Assembly (NCBI GenBank): GCA_964477485.1
Contig: CAYZEE010000033.1
Location: 1 to 11,564 of the forward strand
Reading direction: 5' to 3'
DNA from: CAYZEE01 sp964477485
GTDB taxonomy: Bacteria > Patescibacteriota > Microgenomatia > Levybacterales > UBA12049
Length of the DNA: 11,564 nt
The notes beneath the pieces are model-generated. The model was not told where the DNA came from. It saw only the letters and a program-made list of their open reading frames with translations, and did no database searches. The position numbers were made by a program, and so were the translations under genes. Below, one piece after another: positions 6,536 through 11,564 of the stretch; within the stretch, counting starts at the first letter, position 1; each line of letters starts with the position of its first letter.

Positions 6536-7111
6536 TTATTTTTCCTGTATTTGCCTGTATATCGCTGACCAGTCGGTAGCAATCTCATTTTGTGCTTGGG
6601 TAAGAGGAATTTGGCCGGCACATACTTGGTCATGGAGGTAATTTTCTACTTGGTCTTTCTCGTGGGCTCCAAGTACTATGTTATATGGTTCGGGCCAAAG
6701 GTTCGCAAGACAGTCAGGACAGCCGCCTAACTCAAGCGGGATTAAATGATCGAGTTCATAGTTTTTGAGACTGTCCGTGTCTCCGTAAGCCTGTATTCTC
6801 TCCTGTTTTATTTTTTCAGTGACCGCAACCGGCGGTCTTACTGTTTGGGTGTATCCTTTCACACAAATAGTTGACTGAATATCGGCTTGAGTCACTCTCG
6901 GATCGGTCGCTCCCGGCGTACAGGCTTTATCCGGAAGCGAACTATTTATGAGGCAGCCGGTGGTTTTGGTGACCTGTCCGATTGTTTTTAATTGCTGGGT
7001 GGTCGGCATAATCGAAGTTGTCTTCGACGGAGGTAAAACTGGTTTTGAAGTGTGAAAAAAAGAAAATAAGACAATAAAAAAACCTAAAATGAGATTCAAT
7101 AGTTTATGCAT
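6536..7111 (-). CDS. secreted HNH-type nuclease
   Basis: The 191-residue product begins with a short basic start and a hydrophobic stretch (LLNLILGFFIVLFSFF, residues 4-19), a signal peptide or N-terminal anchor, so the enzyme is expected outside the cytoplasm. The nuclease core is YELDHLIPLELGG (118-130) followed by CPDCLANLWPEPY (131-143) and AHEKDQVENYL (149-159). D121 and H122 with N137 and probably H150 form the expected HNH-like metal and catalytic positions. Six cysteines (53, 64, 83, 131, 134, 164) suggest disulfides or a CPDC metal knuckle. The upstream block ATDPRVTQADIQSTICVKGY (68-87) looks like part of the same family. It is the last gene of a three-gene operon, 21 nt after the exonuclease. 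It may degrade external DNA for nucleotide scavenging, or act in competition or entry exclusion. Confidence 0.8.
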   Translation of the reverse strand: MHKLLNLILGFFIVLFSFFHTSKPVLPPSKTTSIMPTTQQLKTIGQVTKTTGCLINSSLPDKACTPGATDPRVTQADIQSTICVKGYTQTVRPPVAVTEKIKQERIQAYGDTDSLKNYELDHLIPLELGGCPDCLANLWPEPYNIVLGAHEKDQVENYLHDQVCAGQIPLTQAQNEIATDWSAIYRQIQEK

Positions 7112-7132
7112 ATATTGTTTTTAACTAAATAT

Positions 7133-7585
7133 TTATATTCCTATTTTGTTTTTTCCCATCTCTAAAATTTTTGTAAAGGCCTCTGTATTACCGAGAGCGT
7201 CATGCACAGGATTGTGATCGTGTTTAGTAATCCTCCATTTCTTCCAGCCCGTCGAATCAAAAAAATCTCCTTTCATACCAGCATAGAAATCAGAGATTCG
7301 CCTCGCTGAATGACCAAACGGATTGTAGCCTAAAAATTTATGGAAGTAATAGTTAATAAATTGCCAATCATAGGCCGGATTATCACTAATAAAGACAATT
7401 CTGCCCTTAAATTGGTTTAACCACTGATTAAACTTCTCAAACGTTTCTTTTGTCCCACCATGGCCATGAAATGATTGTTTCGATTTAAAATCAACTGCCC
7501 CAAACTCAAATTGAATGTCGTCATTAAGAGTTGGCGCTGGTCCATGTCCCTCACAATCGACAAAAATTAAGCTGTAATTATCCAT
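7133..7585 (-). CDS. DEDDh 3'-5' exonuclease/exoribonuclease
   Basis: The 150-residue protein has the complete DEDDh set of the RNase T/DnaQ superfamily. Exo I is FVDCEG with D10 and E12, Exo II is SDNPAYDWQF with D73, and Exo III is HNPVHDALGN with H124 and D129. It is predicted to hydrolyse 3' ends of RNA or single-stranded DNA with two metal ions. The order and spacing (FISDNPAYDW, then HSARRISDFY, then the Exo III helix) resemble small stand-alone exoribonucleases such as the Rv2179c-like group, but the substrate cannot be fixed from sequence. Its ATG lies inside the end of the upstream ATPase gene with an 8-nt overlap, so translation is probably coupled. DNA repair, RNA turnover or a defence role with the ATPase are all open. 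Confidence 0.82.
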   Translation of the reverse strand: MDNYSLIFVDCEGHGPAPTLNDDIQFEFGAVDFKSKQSFHGHGGTKETFEKFNQWLNQFKGRIVFISDNPAYDWQFINYYFHKFLGYNPFGHSARRISDFYAGMKGDFFDSTGWKKWRITKHDHNPVHDALGNTEAFTKILEMGKNKIGI

Positions 7586-8867
7586 TTTTATTTGCCAGCC
7601 ATTTCCAAAGCGGAATATAGGAAATGATTATTCCGTCTAAAGTTGATGATTCTTCCACGTTCCAGGTTATAAGCGTGCCGGCTGGATGGTGTAATGCTTT
7701 AGCGGCTTTTACTAATGCTTTTGTTTCCTTTTCTGATATATCAATCTTTGTTTGAGCAAAAGTTACTTGAATCAGTTCCTTTATAAGATTGTTTTCTACC
7801 ACTACAAAATCAACTTCGTTTCCGGAATAATCTTTCCAATACATCGTTTTAAGTCGCGGATTCCAGACCGAGCGTTTATATAACCGGTGAAACACAATCT
7901 GCTCCATTAAGAAGCCTAGATTGGCCGATAAATTACTACTGAATTGGGAGGTAAAGTAGTTATCTATCAGATAAGATTTTTTAATTGTTTGTGCTCTTGT
8001 TTTAACGTTGGTTGAATATACTTCGACGTCCGACCGGAAAAATGACCATTCCAACCATTGCATATAACGAATAATGGTCGATTTACCAACTGAATGCCCC
8101 ATGCTCTTTAAAGAATTAGTTAGTTTAGAATAGGTAAAGCTTTGGGTATTGGGTAACAAACGAAGTAGATCAGTAAAAACCTCACGATTGCGTAGTTTAT
8201 ACCGCTCAATAATATCCCGATCCACGAACGTTCGAAAATAATCAGCTAAAATGAGTGGTTTTAACCCGGTATTCGCCAGGACTATTTCCGGTAAGCCACC
8301 ATAAGTAAGATATTCCCGGAGCACATTTAACAATTGGTCGTGAGGAATAGTAGACTGGTCAACACCTTTAAAACGTAAAAATTCGCCCCAGTTGAGAGGA
8401 AAAATAGGTATGGTTATTGTTTGGCCCCGAAGTTCAGTCGGAATCTCCCTGGATGACAGTTTAGATGAGGATCCGGAAAGAATTAGCCGGTAGTTAGTCG
8501 TCTCATTTATCCTTCGCGCCCAAGTACTCCAACCGTGAATTTCCTGTATCTCATCCATTAACAGTACGTAGGGCTCATTTCCTTTCAGTTCGGTTAACAG
8601 TTCAACCAGCTGTGTTAATACTTGGGTTTTCCCGGTCAATCTTTCATCCTCAAAATTAATATATACTGTTCGTTCTTTTCCGTATTGGCGGGCAAAATCT
8701 AAAAGAGTAAATGTCTTCCCTACCCTTCTGAATCCAGTCACAGACAATATTTTTCGGATATTGGGATCAAAAAAGGACATGAGGGTTGTATCTCGAGATA
8801 TAATCTTAGGAAGAGGATTACTCCACCACTTTTTCATTAAATCATTTAATAATTGTTTCATATTCAT
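7578..8867 (-). CDS. AAA ATPase with C-terminal DUF4143 domain
   Basis: With the ATG at 8867 the product has 429 residues, the usual length for this family. The N-terminal AAA_14-type ATPase shows Walker A GFRRVGKT (45-52), Walker B YVLLMDE with D105 and E106, and sensor-like LSGSSS (130-135). The C-terminal DUF4143 part (about 195-400) contains EYLTYGGLPEIV and a PD-(D/E)XK-like EVDFVV (E351, D353), then LIQVTF. The Lys usual in such nucleases is replaced by Thr, so the nuclease-like fold is probably non-catalytic. Biochemical roles of the family are poorly known. A TTG five codons upstream (8882) would also give an open frame, but it is only about 12 nt from the predicted transcript start. 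It heads an operon with the exonuclease and HNH nuclease and has its own strong promoter. Confidence 0.88.
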   Translation of the reverse strand: MNMKQLLNDLMKKWWSNPLPKIISRDTTLMSFFDPNIRKILSVTGFRRVGKTFTLLDFARQYGKERTVYINFEDERLTGKTQVLTQLVELLTELKGNEPYVLLMDEIQEIHGWSTWARRINETTNYRLILSGSSSKLSSREIPTELRGQTITIPIFPLNWGEFLRFKGVDQSTIPHDQLLNVLREYLTYGGLPEIVLANTGLKPLILADYFRTFVDRDIIERYKLRNREVFTDLLRLLPNTQSFTYSKLTNSLKSMGHSVGKSTIIRYMQWLEWSFFRSDVEVYSTNVKTRAQTIKKSYLIDNYFTSQFSSNLSANLGFLMEQIVFHRLYKRSVWNPRLKTMYWKDYSGNEVDFVVVENNLIKELIQVTFAQTKIDISEKETKALVKAAKALHHPAGTLITWNVEESSTLDGIIISYIPLWKWLANKNG

Positions 8868-8901
8868 AGTCTTATGAGACAATTTTAGCTAATATTGTTC
8901 T

Positions 8902-8930
8902 ATAATACATGCATTACGGTACAATGTCAA
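8902..8930 (-). promoter_or_regulatory. promoter of the ATPase/exonuclease/HNH operon
   Basis: On the minus strand TTGACA (8925-8930) and TATTAT (8902-8907) are separated by 17 bp, an almost perfect sigma-70-type promoter. The start near 8895 gives a leader of about 27 nt to the ATG at 8867, with no Shine-Dalgarno site. It lies just after the initiator-like gene, so the operon is expressed separately from the replication genes. Confidence 0.75.
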
Positions 8931-8964
8931 GCAAACAATCCTCCTTTTCCCTATATTTATCGCG

Positions 8965-9861
8965 TTATCGATTTTCAAACGGATCCCGGTTTTTAAACCC
9001 TAGCTCGATTTCTTTTTTTTGCGCATACTGCTTGATAATTTCCACAAAGAGCGCTCCCCGACTTTCTTTAATCTTTCCAGCAATGGCGGTTTCCTTGACA
9101 CTCCCTAAAACTTCAAAAATAACTGGCTGGGGGATTTTATCAGCAATGACCCGGTAACAGCCTAAGGATTTCTCATCATTTAGTTTTTCTGCCATCTCCT
9201 GAGCTAGGTAGTCGCGTTTTAGGATTGTTTCCGGTTTTTCCTTTATCTTTGGTCGTTTTAACCCATACTTAGCTAGAATCGTGCCTAGTGAGGTAATTTG
9301 ACCGTCTCTATTTTCAGTTGTTTTTGTCTTAGAAGATTTGAAATTTTCATTAACGTTAATTTCATTTTCTTTCAACACTTCGTTTTCTTTCTTATATTGA
9401 ACGGACATTTTTGTCCATTCTGGGTGTTGTTGAGAACGGACATTTTTGTCCATTCTGGGATTAAACCTCTCCCCTATTTTTGGTTCTTCACCTTTTTTGT
9501 CAACAAAAATAATTAAGTAAGAATTGATTTCCTTTTCTGATATTTCCTCGATAAATAAAATACTGGGTTTATACCTTCTTCGTTGCCGCGAAAGAAGTTT
9601 TACGTCTACCAGTTCGTTTATGTGTCGTCGGATGGTCCGGTCTGTGGTATGCCGGATTTTAGCTAAGGTTTCTACCGCTGGGAAAACATAGCCCTTGGAA
9701 GCTCCCGTATCCTTACTTTCCCAATCAAAGCCGTCAATCACTTGATAGGTAATTTTTGCGGCATCAGAAAGGGTTTGGTAACCGTACAACAACACGTTCG
9801 ACGTATTGACGAAATGCTTTTTAAGCCGATTTCGGCGTTGAAAAATTACTGCCTCTTCCAT
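8965..9861 (-). CDS. winged-helix replication-initiator-like protein with embedded repeats
   Basis: The 298-residue protein has an N-terminal winged-helix domain (about 20-108): LSDAAKITYQVIDGFDWE, GYVFPAVETLAKI, TTDRTIRRHINELVDVKLL and then a basic wing RQRRRYKPSILFI. This resembles plasmid RepA-like and phage replisome-organiser proteins. The C-terminal part (about 213-285; YRVIADKIPQPVIFEVL, GKIKESRGALFVEIIKQYA) recalls the helical C-termini of such initiators. A low-complexity linker (about 133-190) joins them. In the linker, a 26-bp DNA repeat encodes MDKNVR once and EWTKMSV the second time because the copies are in different frames. That suggests an origin inside the gene, as in lambda O. 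It lies downstream of a terminator and of an 8-bp repeat array that probably controls it. A transcription regulator is the alternative. Confidence 0.6.
   Translation of the reverse strand: MEEAVIFQRRNRLKKHFVNTSNVLLYGYQTLSDAAKITYQVIDGFDWESKDTGASKGYVFPAVETLAKIRHTTDRTIRRHINELVDVKLLSRQRRRYKPSILFIEEISEKEINSYLIIFVDKKGEEPKIGERFNPRMDKNVRSQQHPEWTKMSVQYKKENEVLKENEINVNENFKSSKTKTTENRDGQITSLGTILAKYGLKRPKIKEKPETILKRDYLAQEMAEKLNDEKSLGCYRVIADKIPQPVIFEVLGSVKETAIAGKIKESRGALFVEIIKQYAQKKEIELGFKNRDPFENR
9399..9459. repeat. two 26-bp direct repeats with a palindromic core inside the initiator gene (candidate iterons)
   Basis: Identical 26-bp copies occupy 9399-9424 and 9434-9459, 35 bp apart start to start. Each contains GGACA-TTTT-TGTCC, a perfect palindrome with a 4-bp centre, followed by ATTCTGGG. 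The 35-bp offset is not a multiple of three, so the same DNA is translated in two frames. Selection is therefore on the DNA, not on the peptide. Location and form fit initiator-binding iterons. Confidence 0.7.
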
Positions 9862-10013
9862 AGTTTTAAATTTTTAAGTGTTTAAGTACCCAAGTACTTA
9901 GATATTTAAATACTCTGATACTTAAATTCTTAAGTATAGAGATACTTACGTATTTCTCTACTTAGATATCTGTCTACCTAAGTACTTGAACCCCTAAATA
10001 CGCAAAAACTCAA
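9862..10013. repeat. octamer array 1: about 19 degenerate 8-bp units upstream of the initiator gene
   Basis: From 9878 to 10013 the sequence divides into 17 consecutive 8-bp units without a single insertion or deletion. Examples are GTACCCAA, GTACTTAG, ATACTTAA, ATTCTTAA, CTACCTAA and GTACTTGA. Two weaker units (ATTTTTAA and AGTTTTAA) extend it to 9862, next to the initiator start codon. The consensus is about RTACTTAA. The array fills the whole space between the operon terminator and the initiator gene, so it covers that gene's promoter region. It is a candidate operator and centromere for the neighbouring ribbon-helix-helix-like protein. Confidence 0.8.
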
Positions 10014-10026
10014 GCAAAAGCTTGAG
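10004..10026 (-). terminator. intrinsic terminator of the AAA/RHH operon
   Basis: On the minus strand CTCAAGC-TTTT-GCTTGAG, a perfect 7-bp stem with a 4-nt loop, is followed directly by TTTTT (10004-10008 on the plus strand are A). It lies 30 bp after the stop of the ribbon-helix-helix gene and overlaps the outermost unit of octamer array 1. It separates the ATPase/RHH operon from the initiator gene. Confidence 0.75.
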
Positions 10027-10055
10027 CTTCAAGATAAAACTGCTGTAAAAGAACA

Positions 10056-10508
10056 TTAAGTACCTAAGTTTTTAGGTACTTGAGTACTCAAATATCTAAG
10101 TATTTGAGTATCTAGGTACTCACGTACTTTATAAATACTTGAGTACTTAGGTACTTGAGTACCTAATATTTTTGATAAAACCTCGATCGCTAGACCCACA
10201 ATTTCGCTTTTTTCTATTTCGCTATCGCCTTCATTAAGTTTAAAATAGAGCTGTTTTAATAATTTTAGTTGCTCGTGGGATAAATACGCGCTAATTTGCC
10301 TTCTTCTAGGTTTTATATCTTTTTCAAATTTAAGAGCATTCTTTATCTTTATTGGTTGTTTCGATGGAGCGGGGGGGTGTTTAATCGAAATATCTTTATT
10401 ACCACTAATTGATTTCTCCTCTCTACGAGGTGGGTTTATTTTTGGCTTCGCTGTGTCCGGATTAATTAATTTTGAGAACATTCCACCGCTGCTTGTTGTG
10501 TCTGCCAT
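10056..10508 (-). CDS. ribbon-helix-helix-like DNA-binding protein with repeat-encoded tail (candidate partition/copy-control protein)
   Basis: The 150-residue protein has three parts. Residues 1-68 are polar, rich in Pro, Lys and Ser, and probably disordered. Residues 69-114 fit a ribbon-helix-helix fold: strand RQISAYLS (70-77), helix EQLKLLKQLYFKL (79-91), turn NEGDSEIEKS and helix EIVGLAIEVLSKIL (102-115). Residues 116-150 (TQVPKYSS, then a run ending TQVPKNLGT) have an 8-residue period because they are translated from octamer array 2. RHH proteins often bind tandem short repeats and control plasmid copy number or segregation. The adjacent arrays make that role likely here. ATG lies 6 nt after the ATPase stop, so the two genes are co-transcribed. 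No close family is recognised. A Cop/Arc-type repressor without a partition role is the alternative. Confidence 0.6.
   Translation of the reverse strand: MADTTSSGGMFSKLINPDTAKPKINPPRREEKSISGNKDISIKHPPAPSKQPIKIKNALKFEKDIKPRRRQISAYLSHEQLKLLKQLYFKLNEGDSEIEKSEIVGLAIEVLSKILGTQVPKYSSIYKVREYLDTQILRYLSTQVPKNLGT
10060..10166. repeat. octamer array 2: 13 degenerate 8-bp units in the 3' end of the RHH gene
   Basis: Nine units (10060-10131), then 3 extra bases, then four units (10135-10166). Examples are GTACCTAA, GTACTTGA, GTACTCAA, GTATTTGA and GTACTTAG. The consensus GTACTTRA is the same as in array 1 but better kept. Since 8 is not a multiple of 3, three units make a 24-bp, 8-residue period in the protein. 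The single 3-bp insertion changes the octamer phase but preserves the reading frame. Confidence 0.82.
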
Positions 10509-10514
10509 AAGTTT

Positions 10515-11384
10515 TTATTTTGACTTTTTAAATATTTTGTTTCTCCTAGAGCTATTTTCCTTTTGTTTTTCAAGATCCTCTTTTTCTTTGATTGCTAACT
10601 GTTCCGCGGTTTGCCGAATGATTTCAGCACTGACGTCTTTCGTTTGGTTGGCAAAGGCTCTTAGAAGTGCCATATCACACAGTTTGCATACCTCACGCGG
10701 TAATCCAAAAGATAGACGGAAAATCTCATCAAGAGCTTCTTTATTGAACGGATGGTTTTTCCCGCCGGCTACCTGGAAGCGAAACTCAATCATTTTTTCC
10801 ATATCTGGACGAGTGAGAGAGGCGAGGGCCGACCGATACATCCGGCTTTTAAGTTCTTTTTTGTTTTCTAGATTAGTAGCTAGTTCATTTTGTCCGAAAA
10901 GAACAATCTGAAGAAGTTTTTGAGTATTGGTCTCAAAATTTAAAAGGAACCGGATGAGTTCAAGCATGTCTGGTTTAAGCAGTTGAGCTTCATCAATAAA
11001 AAGTACCGGTATTTTGCCGTCAGTAGCAGATTTTTGAAGGAATTCACCAAGGTTACGGAGTGAATCCTCATATTTCTTTTCAGTTTTAACCTTAAACTCC
11101 TGCATTATAAGGCGAAGAAGCGCGTTGGCAGACTTTAAGTTAGGAGAAATAATCATGGCTACGATATATTTTGGCTCATCGAGAAGTTGTTGATATAGGC
11201 GACGTGCAATTGTGGTTTTACCGGTTCCTACATCTCCGTGTACATATACGGGACCGATGCGATTTGTTACCATATACTGACAGTTAGTGAGAGCTTCCCG
11301 GTGTTGACTCGTTAAATAGAAGAACCGGGGATCGGGGCTGATAGAAAATGGACGCTCATTTAAATTAAAAAATACTTCGTACAT
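10515..11384 (-). CDS. ExeA/TniB-like AAA ATPase
   Basis: The 289-residue protein begins with the ExeA/GspA-type signature (MYEVFFNLNERPFSISPDPR, then FFYLTSQHREAL). It has Walker A GDVGTGKT (50-57), Walker B VLFIDEAQ with D131 and E132, sensor 1 around FGQNE (163-167), R184 as a possible arginine finger and a sensor-2-like GLPREV (227-232). Helices follow to about 265, then a lysine/glutamate-rich tail to the end. Relatives include ExeA of type II secretion and transposition regulators of the TniB/MuB kind, which assemble on DNA or interact with partners. No peptidoglycan-binding domain or transposase is present, so a DNA-related role is favoured. It is the first gene of an operon with the RHH-like protein and could supply the ATPase function for segregation or replication control in place of ParA. 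That role is inference. Confidence 0.82.
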   Translation of the reverse strand: MYEVFFNLNERPFSISPDPRFFYLTSQHREALTNCQYMVTNRIGPVYVHGDVGTGKTTIARRLYQQLLDEPKYIVAMIISPNLKSANALLRLIMQEFKVKTEKKYEDSLRNLGEFLQKSATDGKIPVLFIDEAQLLKPDMLELIRFLLNFETNTQKLLQIVLFGQNELATNLENKKELKSRMYRSALASLTRPDMEKMIEFRFQVAGGKNHPFNKEALDEIFRLSFGLPREVCKLCDMALLRAFANQTKDVSAEIIRQTAEQLAIKEKEDLEKQKENSSRRNKIFKKSK

Positions 11385-11421
11385 TTTATTAATTTTATTA
11401 TAAAATATGAACTCAATAATC

Positions 11422-11451
11422 AGTTTACCCAGATTATTTTACAAATGTCAA
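11422..11451 (-). promoter_or_regulatory. probable promoter of the AAA/RHH operon
   Basis: On the minus strand TTGACA (11446-11451) is followed after 18 bp by TAAACT (11422-11427), a 4-of-6 match to the -10 consensus. This gives a leader of about 30 nt to the ATG at 11384. A perfect TATAAT (11397-11402) closer to the gene has no -35 partner and would give a nearly leaderless transcript. The choice between them is open. Confidence 0.42.
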
Positions 11452-11460
11452 GTGGTATTG

Positions 11461-11517
11461 AAAAGTTGAGGTAACTTTTAGATAAATGGTAAAAGTTAGT
11501 AGTAAAAATTAACTTTT
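11461..11517. repeat. four copies of AAAAGTT in alternating orientation upstream of the AAA/RHH operon
   Basis: AAAAGTT at 11461-11467 and AACTTTT at 11473-11479 form one inverted pair with a 5-bp centre. AAAAGTTA at 11491-11498 and TAACTTTT at 11510-11517 form a second with an 11-bp centre. They lie just upstream of the putative promoter of the operon, so they are candidate operators or initiator sites. Confidence 0.5.
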
Positions 11518-11535
11518 TATATGTTTTCTCGAAAT

Positions 11536-11564
11536 TATGAAATTATGAAGTTCATAATTTCATA
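11536..11564. repeat. 29-bp perfect palindrome at the right edge
   Basis: TATGAAATTATGAA (11536-11549) is followed by a single G and then by its exact reverse complement (11551-11564), which ends on the last base of the window. The left part also contains a tandem direct repeat (GAAATTAT twice, 11531-11546). The arms may continue beyond the window. It can form a hairpin and may be an operator, part of an origin, or the reason an assembly stops here. Confidence 0.7.

Noticed and set aside
9862..10166. Octamer arrays considered as a CRISPR array
   Set aside because: Units are 8 bp without spacers, and no cas gene is present. CRISPR repeats are much longer and alternate with unique spacers.

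Overview
The window reads as an AT-rich mobile element (plasmid or integrative/conjugative element). The most likely host is a Patescibacteria/CPR-type bacterium. That placement is inferred from three things: a membrane-anchored TraG/HerA-like ATPase paired with a replication-relaxation-type protein, near absence of Shine-Dalgarno sites (only the DUF2958 gene has clear ones), and compact intergenic regions. No rRNA, tRNA, ribosomal or core metabolic gene is present, so the taxonomy rests on gene style only.

Layout. Left (1-1680): a possible truncated gene tail at the edge, a small hypothetical gene, a complete tyrosine recombinase (all six catalytic residues present) on the minus strand, and a divergent Xre/Cro-type regulator. 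The gap between recombinase and regulator holds a 29-bp imperfect palindrome. Centre-left (1741-5604, plus strand): a 968-aa coupling-protein-like ATPase with a near-consensus extended -10 box just upstream, then 120 bp rich in inverted repeats, then a replication-relaxation-like winged-helix protein. This is the DNA-transfer or DNA-processing module. Centre (5631-6535): a DUF2958 protein with its own terminator, then about 420 bp without a convincing gene that holds a 64-bp hairpin and a strong orphan promoter. Centre-right (6536-8930, minus strand): a tight operon behind a TTGACA-N17-TATTAT promoter, encoding an AAA/DUF4143 ATPase, a DEDDh exonuclease and a secreted HNH-type nuclease. Right (8965-11564, minus strand): an ExeA-like AAA ATPase, a ribbon-helix-helix-like DNA-binding protein and, behind an intrinsic terminator, a winged-helix replication-initiator-like protein.

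The most unusual content is in the right-hand module. Two arrays of degenerate 8-bp units (consensus about RTACTTAA) occupy 9862-10013 and 10060-10166. The first fills the upstream region of the initiator-like gene. The second lies inside the 3' end of the ribbon-helix-helix gene and encodes its C-terminal tail. The arrangement recalls RHH proteins that bind tandem short repeats to control copy number and segregation (the omega repressor with its heptads, ParR with its iterons), but with an octamer unit and an ExeA/TniB-type ATPase instead of ParA. The initiator-like gene also carries a 26-bp repeat with a palindromic core, twice and in two different reading frames, which suggests origin iterons embedded in coding sequence. 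Together these would form a self-contained replication and maintenance module, with the coupling ATPase and relaxation protein for transfer and the recombinase for integration or dimer resolution.
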